From NCBI GenBank assembly GCA_012845835.1, contig JABAKD010000030.1:6893599-6957598 (forward strand): 64,000 bases of DNA. Direction: 5' to 3'. Under the pieces are notes generated by a model. That model made no database searches, was not told the DNA's origin, and saw only the letters and a program-made list of their open reading frames with translations. Position 1 is the first letter of the stretch. Every line of letters starts with the position of its first letter. The DNA is from Undaria pinnatifida (lineage: Eukaryota > Sar > Phaeophyceae > Laminariales > Alariaceae). Of the stretch, positions 24,670 through 35,500 are shown piece after piece. The translations under genes and the position numbers were made by a program.

Positions 24670-24678
24670 TCCCCCCAT
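24670..24678 (-). other. Polypurine tract of the copia element
   Basis: On minus the bases immediately before the 3' LTR read ATGGGGGGA, the usual plus-strand primer position for reverse transcription. Confidence 0.75.
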
Positions 24679-25627
24679 TAGTATGAACAGCTGTTTGTCA
24701 GCTGCAACATACTAATTAACGGTAGCAGGGATAGTGACAACCGCGAGGTGACACACTTCCTTTGGCGAAAACTACCGGTGATGTCTTTGAGTAGGTCGAG
24801 CGGCTAACCGAAAATTACAAGAGGCAAAAAGTGGCAAAACTCAAATAAAATCCACTGCTCTTCATAATTCTCACTGCGCGTTGGCTCGCGGCCCGACATC
24901 GACTTGCGCGAAGGTAAAACCGGCTTCCGGGAAAAACCCTTCGCTCCCCATCCCGAGAGCCCTAGAATTTAGACAACAACCGAAAACATCAAGTGACACT
25001 CGGACGTAAAATACTCTAAAAAAAAACCGTCCCTCGCTTGGTGTTCCCACTGTAGTTGCTGCCCGGCTCTCAACACCTACAGCGCGGGAAAAACCTGGCC
25101 ATCCAGGAAAAAAACCCATAGCGCAAAGCCCTACAACACCAAACTCACACAAACGCCACGGCACACCGCACGAACCCACTTGGGTGCTACCGAGCGCAGG
25201 GCCACCCTTCGACTACCAATCAGACCAGAACATCTAATCAGCCCGTCTCCAAACATTCAAACTTTAACTGGCTGTCAACTGGGGGCACGCTCGAAAATCG
25301 ACAACACCATAACTTCCCCCCTAGCATAATGCGATGACAAGAGCCATATGCTATAGCAATACTGTGACTGTATAGCCAAGGGTACAGAGCCGCAAAACTT
25401 TTTACCGAAATAATGACCTCGAGGATAGGCTAACAAACCGAAAACACAGGGGCCATAAGAGGGAAATCCTCGATAAAAACCCTCCCCCCTGCCTTTTCAC
25501 TGCGTATTTGATCGCCTGACCACCATTCAATGGCTCAAAGTCCGTATGTGAACAAAATTGACGTGCATGAAAGCAGCACGAAACTCCACGGAACTGACTC
25601 GTCTATTCTTTTTTTGAGTCTGCCCAC

Positions 25628-25995
25628 ATACAATATAGTTTTCCATCAGAATGCAACGTGGGTAACTCAGCAACATATCGCAACAAGAACAAAAGCACGA
25701 CGGGCAAAGAATTATTAATCTTCGGCAAAAGCGGAACTCCGATGCCAGGCATCCAAGCACAAAAACAAGAAGAATCTGACACAACAATAAACCTCAAACA
25801 CAATAAACGGCATACAATATAATCCTCCACCAAAACGCCATGTCGGTAGCTCAATAACATACCGCAAAAAGAAGAAAAGCACGACTGGCAAAGAAATCCT
25901 GAACCTTTGGCAATAGTGGAATTCCGATGCCAGGTATCAAAGCACAAGAAGGAAAAATGTGACACCATAAACCGCGAACAAAATAAACGGCTGAA
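25628..25995. repeat. Diverged tandem duplication inside the LTR element
   Basis: Two ~185-bp units (25628-25810 and 25811-25995) share ATACAATATA, CAACATATCGCAA/AATAACATACCGCAA, AAAGCACGAC-GGCAAAGAA and GATGCCAGG-ATC blocks. Non-coding interior of the retrotransposon. Confidence 0.55.
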
Positions 25996-27713
25996 GGTCG
26001 AGGATAAGTATGAAGCCCTCACCACACAACCACTGAATAGTCTATTTAAATTCAACTCATACCCAAATAGTAAACACGACCCCGTCGCTTCTCAAGAGAC
26101 TGTACCAACAGCCTATCCGACTCTTAAAGCAGTGCCGATCCTAGAAACAGGGCATACCCCCCATGAGCTGTGAAATAAAATCAACGCAGATGCCCAGGGG
26201 AAACCCATACAACGAGCACGAGCCCGATAAAATCCCATTGGTAACTCCGAAACGAAGCCATTACAATCGCAGAAAGATTGTAGCAACACAGTTGAGCCTC
26301 CAAAGCAAGTCAAACAAGGCAAAAAGCAAAACGAAACAACACGGCCAACAACAACCAACACAAAAACAAAACATAGCAGCCAACACGGCTGCCGAACATA
26401 AAAAAGAAAGCAAAACGAAATAACACGGCCAACAGTAACCAACACCAGAAAAAGGAAGAATTTAGACTGGCAAACCAAGACCGGCAAGTGGCCTGAAATC
26501 GAAGGACTACAACGGCACGTAGTATGCAGCCTCCTGACGAACAACCACCTGTTCGCCTGTCAAATCAAGCCCTATCCAACCACTGATTACAAACTCGTCA
26601 CTGTTCAAGATACTTCATACCAACAGTAGCTCGCACCCTTCATTAAGTAGTGCAAATAAAAAAAATAAAAAAAAGGAATTCAACTCCAACACTCGCACCC
26701 AACCCAAGTACAACAGCGTTGACAACGTTGTCGCACTATTGTAAAATAATACACATCTTGCTGCCCCATACTGTTTTACACCCGGCCGACCGGTGCCCGG
26801 GTGATTCCCGTCTTAACCCACAACAAAACGGCATTCCCCCCCGACCCCACTTCATCCAAAACGAAAGGCTAGGCCCAACGGACAGCTAACGACAGTCCCG
26901 CAGGAGGAAACCTGGCCACCGGGTCAAAACCCCCTGTATGTCTTATATAATCCAAACCATTGTGATTGCAACAATGGCCGCATTCAAACGATTACCATGG
27001 CCAGAACCTAAAATGCCAAGTAGCGCCCTACTCACCCATGCCCCTCAAAGTAGCGTGGGGTGGCGGCCTGACAAATTATTCCTCGCATAACTCAAAACAT
27101 GGTACGAATAATGCTCACACCCTTTACTCATCACCCAACGGTAGGTTCAACAAAAACTTACGGTGAGATTAAAAGGGGTCGCAGCGAGGGATTTCGTCAA
27201 AATATCCGCGTGCTGCTCTTCCGAAGCTACAAATTGAATATCAATTTTCTTCGCACGAAGTAGCTCTCGGACGAAATGGAACCGCACATCTATGTGTTTG
27301 CCCCGGCGGCCTGACCAATTACTATGACCAAACACGTGAACATACGTCTCGCACACCAGAGTAATTTTCTAGATACAGATACCCACACATAACGTTCACC
27401 CCGCTATCGCAACAAAGCATCGTAATATTTTTTTGACCGAACTACTCCACTCCAAATCGAACATCTGCCACCAACTGGATGTACCATGAAAAAACAAAAA
27501 CGAAAAGAGAAACAAACGAAGGTCGCATAGCAAGGCAGCAACCGCGGCAAAAGGCAACAGCAGAACAGCAGCGGAAAGCAACACAATAAATGAGTGAACG
27601 AGGTAACTGAGGAATATGGCGCAGTATGCGAGTCTTTGTACAAACAAAGGAGCGCAAAGGTATGTGCGCAATCATGCTATCCTGAGAAGGACATGCGAAC
27701 CAAAACCACCTGC

Positions 27714-27821
27714 AGTAGAGACAGGCGGAGGCGGTCAGACAGCAACAATAGCAGAAAACAGCAGCAGTAGAGACAGGCGGAGGCGGTCAGACAGCAACAA
27801 TAGCAGAAAACAGCGGCCTAG
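27714..27821. repeat. 53-bp tandem duplication inside the LTR element
   Basis: The unit beginning AGTAGAGACAGGCGGAGGCG is repeated twice almost exactly (27714-27766 and 27767-27819). Confidence 0.75.
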
Positions 27822-28675
27822 CAGCAGAATACATTGCTTGAGAGATGAGTGCAAACGGGAGGGAGTTGACAAATGCAGCGGAACATGCGAGCCTTTCAAT
27901 ATATACGAAGAAACGAAACTATTCGTGCGCACATGACATTCGGTTCAATAAAAAAAAGAAAAAGATACATCATCAAGCGGCTCTAGTATCCGTGTCGTTG
28001 CCTCATCCTAAAGAGAGCCAACTATGTGGTTACTGCTTGCTGTGTCTGACGACAGCGATGTCCCCACCGCAATCATCGCCTGCATCCAAAACAGAGCACA
28101 AAGTAATGGGGCAAAGGAAACAAGGCAGGGATGGAAAAACAGGAGGGCGGTTCAGCAACTACTGCATCACACGATGTCGCGGTAGCCACAACCGCAACAA
28201 CAACCCGACGACACAGCAGTAACAACAGTGGAACCCTTCCCGGCAAAATGAAATGACAGATGAAGGTAGGCATATGCATAGCGTACGTAACAAATTTACA
28301 AAGATTGATCGACAGCGACCACCTCCAGTTTGATCACGAGCAAACGTGGAGTTGGGTTTGATCACAGGCAAAGCGTGCGTGATCATGGGTGAACGTGTTT
28401 GCTCGGGTCAAACATCACCGGTTTGATCACGAACGAAGTGGATGCAAAAACAGGGAAACATCAACATTATTAGCGGGGCAGCAGGTGAAAACGTCACCAG
28501 AAAACCGTTATCAGCATCCAGTCATGTGTACCCGCTTCACTATTAATAATGAATCCGCAAGCGATACCAGAGAGCATATCGAGCAAAACAACAATGACAA
28601 AAACTGCAGTAAGCTCAGCGTACCACAGCGCCAACAACTGAATTGAATTGAATTAAATGAAATTAAATTTAATTA

Positions 28676-28770
28676 TACGCGTATGAAAATACGTGGAAGT
28701 GTGGTGAGCTAATACTTTATTTTTCCCCATCCGCCGGAGAAAAAAAATAAAAAAATAAAAAAAAATTAAT
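28676..28770 (+). repeat. SINE-like repeat R4, truncated copy with A-tail
   Basis: Matches the 3' part of R4 (GGAAGTGTGGTGAGCTAA, then CCATCCGCCGGAG) in the orientation that puts an A-rich tail at its right end (28741-28770). It is nested in the copia element, so it inserted after it or was carried by it. Confidence 0.7.
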
Positions 28771-28854
28771 CAATTGATTGACACAGCTTCTAAAGTGGGA
28801 AGACGAGTAGCATGTTAGCAATACAGCAGTGGAAATATATCAGGTGACATGATG

Positions 28855-29118
28855 GCGCGGGAGGGCTCGGACCCAGAGGAGACTGGTTGCTGTCCCCCCA
28901 AACATAGGAGACAACAACACGGCTCGACCAGGCGCAGACCCTCCCATTGCAGGCTAAATAACAGTAATGGGAAATGGGGCATGTGAAATACAGCAGTAGC
29001 AGAATGTATAGTAGCGATACGACCCAGAAAGGCGCGGACCCAGAGGAGACTGGTTGTCGTCTCCCCCAACATAGGAGACAACAACACGGCTCAACCAGGC
29101 GAAGACCCTCCCATTGTG
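28855..29118. repeat. ~90-bp direct repeat inside the LTR element
   Basis: The block GGACCCAGAGGAGACTGGTT ... GACCCTCCCATTG occurs at about 28868-28949 and again at 29037-29116, with few differences, separated by about 90 bp. Confidence 0.7.
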
Positions 29119-31092
29119 CCGTTGTGGCTGGGGAACACAACTCAAGTACGTCAGGAATGGGTTCAGTAATTTCAAAAGTCGCGAGGCTCCCCTCTTATCA
29201 ACACAAGACACATACATCACTGCTGTCCAATTTCTCAGCGCAAGGAACTGCTGTTGTTGCGAGTGTAAAAATTCGAACATCGTACCACTTTGGGCCTCTC
29301 CTGCTGTAGGCAGTGCTCCCGGGGCACCCCAAACAGTGGAGAACAAGCAACGCAGGCAACAACGCGCGGCAACAGCAACGGCAGCGACAGCAGAGACACA
29401 CGTGCGGATAAAAGGCCTGGGAGTTTCCGCAGCCAGTACACCCGTGGCGCGCACTCAAACCACTATCCCGCATCCCTTCGGACTTATGATTTTGCTTCTC
29501 TTTCATCATTTTTGAGCTGGCTGCCGGAAAGTCTAGGGCGGGGGCCTAACCGGGTGTACTGCTGTTTAACTTCCACCTGTGCCATCCGACAACGACAGAG
29601 AGGGCAATGGGAACTGGAGGGAGCCATGGTGAGAGCAACGATACAGACACACTCCAGGGTAGCGTGCTCCCCTGGGTGTGTCGTGGACCCAAAAGATCAG
29701 CGGATACCAGTCGAAATAGTTAGTCTACAGCAGCAATACTTCTGCGTTGTAATATGGGATCCACTCGCGAAAAAGGTCGACACAATGTTCAAGTGAACAA
29801 AAAAAAACAACAAAACAAAAAAAAAACACAAAAAAGGACGAGAAAATAGCATCTTGAAAGCGACGCGATTGGGTATCGACGCGGGACGCGTGCAAAGGCG
29901 GCACCGTGTCCACCTAACTGCTGCTGGACAGGCTGGGCTCCCAGGAGCGCGCGCTAAAAGTCGCGCTCACGCGCTCCGAAAAAGAGGAACAAAATGAGTG
30001 ATGATGCCATGCGCTCGGAGCACAAAAAATATATAGCAGCAGAGGGGCACAAGAGGAGCAGCCGCAGAAAAAGCAGCACACAGAACCACAACGAGAAACC
30101 CGAAACCAGAGGGAAATACACAGGGTGATCACCCGCGAGGGCAAGCGCGTATCCCGGATGGACACATGTGAATGCAGACAAGGTGACAAAATAATTCAGA
30201 AACAGCGTGGTGCTTGTTTTTTGTGCGCTATACAAAACGACGAGAACGATGGGCTCGAGCAAACAGTAGGTGGGCTGATGAGACAGCACGGAGAGAGAGG
30301 AGTGGTATACCAGGCGTATACCAAGCGAGTAACAGTTCGGTGCATTTTTGTTTTTGGGATTAAGGTCCCAAGCTACAGTATACCCACCCACAGGGCAAAG
30401 CAAATAACTAAAAAACACAGCACGATACACAACCCACAGGCGCGCGGGAATCCAGACGTTTTTATTTATTTATTTTTGAGGAGTGATCGAGCATCAAGCG
30501 CCGCGTCACTAGTAGGTAGGGTGGGAAGGAGAGGTTTTACTAGACAGAGAGGCCCAACCCACACCAAAATAGCGCTCTGACACCACGGTGGTCGACAGGT
30601 CACTGCCAAATGTGAGACTAGTCCAGGGGGGAGAGGTCACGAGGATGATCCCAAACATGCACGAGGTTCAAACACTAGCACGCAGCTCGACTCGGGGTCT
30701 TCGGTCTTACGCACTTTTCACACTCTCATCATCGTTTCTGGCTGCCGCACGGGTGAGTCTGCTGCTGTGGAGCCGCAAGTGCGAGAGACACGACCCATCA
30801 ATGATCACTCAATCCGATCAACCTGGTAGTTCAACTGTCCAGTGGCAACCAGCTATCCACGCGGGTACAGGAACAGCTATTGTGGTGGCGGCAACGGGCA
30901 AAGGAAAAAAAATCGAACACACCCAAGCACTCTGCCTTCCCCTACAAGTGCGTATGACAAAGCGGATGGAAAAAAAAAACAGAAGCGCCAACACGTGCCA
31001 GCGGGCAATAAAAAACAGAAAGGCGCGAAAGAGCTTACAAGCCACGCGGCTACAGCATGGAAAGCGCAACTACGGTTCATCTACAGCACGGA

Positions 31093-31111
31093 GGTCTCGG
31101 ATTGGACACCA
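31093..31111 (-). other. Primer-binding site of the copia element
   Basis: On minus the bases immediately after the 5' LTR are TGGTGTCCAATCCGAGACC, complementary to a tRNA 3' end finishing in ACACCA. The tRNA species was not determined. Confidence 0.65.
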
Positions 31112-31569
31112 TATTACGGAAGGGGAGGCTAGGGATAGAGGCGGATCCGATGTCTATGTGGGTCTGAGTGGTCTCTAGCCATTCATGCGGCAGGACCCTA
31201 GGTCTTGTGTGCATTGTACAGAGAGGAAGGTGCCAGAGGGACCCAGCCTACAAAGCACTGCTACCGACCTGATGATAGCAGCCTCCCGATCGGTACCGAG
31301 TTCGGTGGTTGAGCCTGAACAGCGGTAGTGTAAGCCTTGAAGGTGGCTTGTGAGAAGGAGTAGAAGTTCTCCGGTCGTGGATACGGTATTCGCTTTATGG
31401 ATTATTGCTAACTCAGGGCAAGCAAAGGAGTAACAGAGCAGAGGGAGGCGAGGAACCAGTCCCTCCCAGACGGGGACCCTGCAAGACGGACCATACTGCT
31501 AGTACCTATTGGGACTAACGCATTCCCAAAAGTGCAACTCCTATCAACCGTAACAATGTAACCGTAACA
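31112..31569 (-). repeat. 5' LTR of the copia element
   Basis: 458 bp, direct repeat of 24216-24669. It is followed on minus by TGGTGTCCAATCCGAGACC (31111-31093), which has the TGG start and length expected of a tRNA primer-binding site. Confidence 0.9.
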
Positions 31570-32500
31570 GGTGCGCTTGCACATTGTCCTGTTATAGTTC
31601 CTGGATACAACAGGCACGTCAGACTGACACTATTCTTGGGCACCTACGGAGAGCAAGCGTGGGATATTCTTCCCTCTGCGGGTGCGTGATGTGTGTAGGC
31701 TGCACTACTGCTGTGTACTGTACACGTACTGCACATGTATGTATGCATAATATGTACTGCCTGCTGCATGCATGCAGCGGTCGCGGTGTCCACAGCACGT
31801 GCAAAGAAATCGTCCTCGATTGCGACGATTTCTCAATCGTAGGGGCTGAAGTCCGGCCTTCAGTGTGTGGGGTATGTAGTCTAGGTGTGATATTGCTGCA
31901 TGTAGTGGGTAGTAGTGGTCGTGGGGCTGTAGGAGCAACGCCAGCACCTACGTGTGTGGGGCTGCACTACGTACTACTGCTGCTGTGGCGGCCTAAACAG
32001 CACCTGCAAATCGTCATCGATTTCGCCAATTTCTAGCTTTCAGGGGCTGAAAGTCGAGCCTTGAGTGTACAGGGGTGTCCAGGTGTCATATTGCTGCCTA
32101 TCTCGGTGGCCATGGTGCTGTAGGGGCGGTGCCAGCACCCTCGTTGATGCCCGCGAATTCGCACACTGCGAACCGTAATATGACGGCTTGGTGGAAATCC
32201 GGGGATGGTTATTTTATGTCCCCGTGGGCGATGTTTAGATTCCGCCTATGTCTGCGAGATTATCACTCCCCTGTGAACAAGGTTCTGTCCATTGCGGCAA
32301 CGTAAGAAACAAGTGTTTGGGTTCGCTTGATACGTTTTTGTCGTTGTTCTCATATTAACTCACATAATCAAGTCCGTGGTCACAGGACTGTACGGACGTG
32401 CTCCTCCCTAACTCACACCACCCGCACAGATTGCTTTGTGCCGGCAGGATGCTACTGCTTCCCATGGTTGTTGCGGGCAAGTTGCAAAGAACATACCGCG
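31570..32500. other. Intergenic upstream of gene A
   Basis: Contains two diverged copies of a ~230-bp unit (about 31800-32010 and 32000-32150) sharing GATTTCKCAATTTCTAGS-like sequence and GGGGCTGAAGTC/GGGGCTGAAAGTC. A short inverted R3 3' end lies near 32345-32400 (TAATCAAGTCCGTGGTCACA). No core promoter could be identified. Confidence 0.45.
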
Positions 32501-32504
32501 AAAT

Positions 32505-35500
32505 ATGAATACGTATGCTTCTGACCAATCAATTTGCTCTAGAATATTTTCGGACCAATCGCCTCAATTTTCAGTCCTAAAATGCTTCCGCCGCTTTTCG
32601 CCTTCACTTGTTGTGACGAGTGACCAGTTTTCTTACGCGCCAGCGCGGCTTGCAGCCATTGTCTTGCCCGTGCTCGGTGCTGCACACCGAAACCACCACG
32701 TAATGCCGAACCCACCTGTCTTACGGCTTTCACTAGCTCTTTATAGCAACGTCCCATCGTCCGCTCGAGCTCCTCCGGCTGCGCGTTCTTCGTCCCGGAA
32801 GCGCGAACACCGCCAGGTCGCTTCCGCTTCAGGGTTCGAGCAAAATGAAACTGCGACAGCCTCCGTCCGGTTGCTGCTCCCACGAACGTTTGCTGTTGCT
32901 GACCGTGCTTACCACGCCAGACAGCAGTGTCCAGAAGCAGCAGAAGCAGTGATTGAGGAGGTACAGCAGACGGAGGTTGGAGTCGTGGCTTGCCCGTGCT
33001 GCGATGGTGATGGCTCGGCGATAGAAAAGCAACGTCTGCCGCTCATTGCTGCCGGCGGATTTGTCAGCGGTGGAGAAGGTGTCCGTGCGGAGGAAGGAGC
33101 ACCAACAGCAAGCAGCAGCAGCCACCGCGCTTGCGCTACGCCGGCGTGTTGCACGCCTGGCTGTGACAGTCAACAGCAACTCTTCGACCCACTGACGTCG
33201 GCAGCGGCGATGGTGGGACGAGTCGGAGGTGGTGCAGAGATGGTTGTGGTTGAAAGCGTTCTAGGGTTTTCCGCTCTGTATTCCCTACTCGAGCGATCGC
33301 TCGCCACCTCGCGGCCACGAGACTCCAACGACGTGAATGGCCTATCCGGTGGTACCGCCGGAGTAGCACACGGATGCGACGGTGAGTTCGACTGCGCGCG
33401 CGAAGGAGGGGAAAAGTTCGACCTAGGTGTCGCCGTGGCTGTGGGGCGCTTGGTGGGGTGGCTGAGAACCGCGAAAGCCAGCACGGGATACGAAGAAAGC
33501 GACGATATCTCGTATCAGCACCCAATATTTAGCAGCAGCAGAAGCAGCAGCAGCAAAAGCAGCAGCACCAGCGGCACCAGCGACAAACTCCTCGTGGGTC
33601 TTGTCGGCAAGGGTGGCGACGCGGTTGGAAGCAATGCTGACGTTGGAGGGCGGGCGTTCCCCGCGACCGGGAAAAGAAAAGAGAGTTCTCGTGAGGCGAC
33701 GGCGCCGGTGACAGCCACGACAAGGGCATCATGTACGGATGACCTGCGTTACCAGGTTACCGGACGGTGCGAGGTTGGTACGGAGTGGAGCGCGTTCACC
33801 CTACAGCCGGCGGCCGCCAAGCAAGCCCAAGGTACGATACGTCTCATACTCGTGAAGCACAGCACGAACACGCGCGATACCGTTCCCTGCGCTGTCTGTA
33901 TGTTTGGTTCCGTAGTGCCGTATTCCCTGCTACTGCACTGTGACAGCAGTATGTACCATACAGCTATGACCATACTGCTATGGACATGTTGCTGTACAAG
34001 TAGACTAGACTGTTGATACGTACTGGTAGTTGAAGACTACCGCTGGACGGTTAGTACCTGCACTGGTATGACTGATCATATGATACGTACTTCTACCAGG
34101 TAGTTATTAATAGTTGTTACAACTGCGGTGGTGCCTGACCGATGACCGTCTTCAGAGGCTAACACAGAGTCGTGGCGAGACGAGCTCGAGCCTGACTGAT
34201 GATGGTTTAGACGATGGTGGGTCTCGCTGGGCCAACCAAAACTTATGTCACTAATAATATGAACTGTCCAAGTTCAGATGCAGATTTGAAGAGTGAACTC
34301 GATGTGCAAGCACTCGTGTCTCTTCCTTATTACTGCTGCTGCTGTAACAAATTATGTCGTATGGTAGTATCCACTACATGCGACACCCAGGTCAATCTTA
34401 CGCACGTGACCCGCCAACTCGTGATTTCTTGGTGGAACGCAGTACCGTATATACGTTTAGTCCTGGTACAAGGGAGTCGCCGGACGCACACCCAGTAATA
34501 CGCGCGATCGGAGTATCACACAGCTTGCAAAGATGAGTTTCGACAAAATCTTCCAAGGGTGTGTTCGGTACGGTACGTACCGAGGCGTACCGCCGGTATA
34601 TACCGCCGGTATTACCGGTACCGGACACTTCGGTAAGTTCGGTACGGCGTCAATACCGGTACTGGAAACTTCGGTAACTTCGGTACGACGTCAATACCGG
34701 TACCGGAAACTTTGGTATGTTCGGTACGGCATCAATACCGGTACCGGCGGTGCCGGTACAGACTTTCGTATACCGGTACCGGACACTTCGGTAAGTTCGG
34801 TACGACATCAATACCGGTACCGGACATTTCGGTAAGTTCGGTACACTATCAATACCGGTACCGGAAACTTCGGTAAGTTCGGTACGACATCAATACCGTT
34901 ACCGGACACCTCGGTAAGTTCGGTATGACATCAATACCGGTACCGGGCACTTCGGTAAGTTCGATACATCAATACCGGTACCGGCGGTACCGGTATGCAC
35001 GTATGTACCGGAGCCGGTAACAACACCGATACCGTTACCGGACACTTCGGTAAGATCGGCACAACATCAACCCGGTACCGGACACTTCGGTACGTTTGGC
35101 ACGATATCAACCCGATTTCACCACACATTGTGACGTCATCCCTTGGAGCTTTGGCTCCAGGCGGCAATCCAAGCCACACACACACCCCGGTCTCCAAGCA
35201 TCTTCCAGTAGGCTCGGTATACCAAGACTCTGAGTACGCATGAGCAAGGGCGCAACTCCCCAGAATGAGGTGGCCTCCAGCAGTGATGCCACCGCTTCTG
35301 ATGGCGGGTCATCTTTAAAGTTTGCCAGCTCCCACACACACCAGCGCCGGCGGCAGAAATTATCGACGTGGATGCGGAAAGGAAAGTCGTGCCGGTGATT
35401 TTGCCTGCTCCTGTATACAACTCGCTCACGGGAGACGTGTACGAGTTGCCGGCGGAGACGATCAAGGCCGTGGATGGTTTCCCGGTGCCGGTCGGTTTTC

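Larger units (their letters stand above)
24216..31569 (-). mobile_element. Copia-type LTR retrotransposon, non-autonomous
   Basis: Two direct LTRs (24216-24669, 454 bp, and 31112-31569, 458 bp) differ at about eight substitutions and a few indels. On the minus strand the element reads 5' LTR (TGTTACGG...CCGTAATA), primer-binding site TGGTGTCCAATCCGAGACC, 6.4-kb interior, polypurine tract TGGGGGGA and 3' LTR. The only protein remnant is the end of copia pol at 27356-27128: KHIDVRFHFVREL, QFVASEEQHADILTKSLA and LLNLPLGDE-stop, the RNase H C-terminus, with a frameshift. No gag, protease, integrase or reverse transcriptase is visible. Flanking pentamers (AAATG and GGTGC) do not match. It probably depended on enzymes made by an intact relative. 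Confidence 0.88.

Noticed and set aside
32539-33525. Minus-strand ORFs opposite gene A exon 1
   Set aside because: The plus frame is longer and splices in phase with five further exons. The minus frames have no splice-consistent partners.
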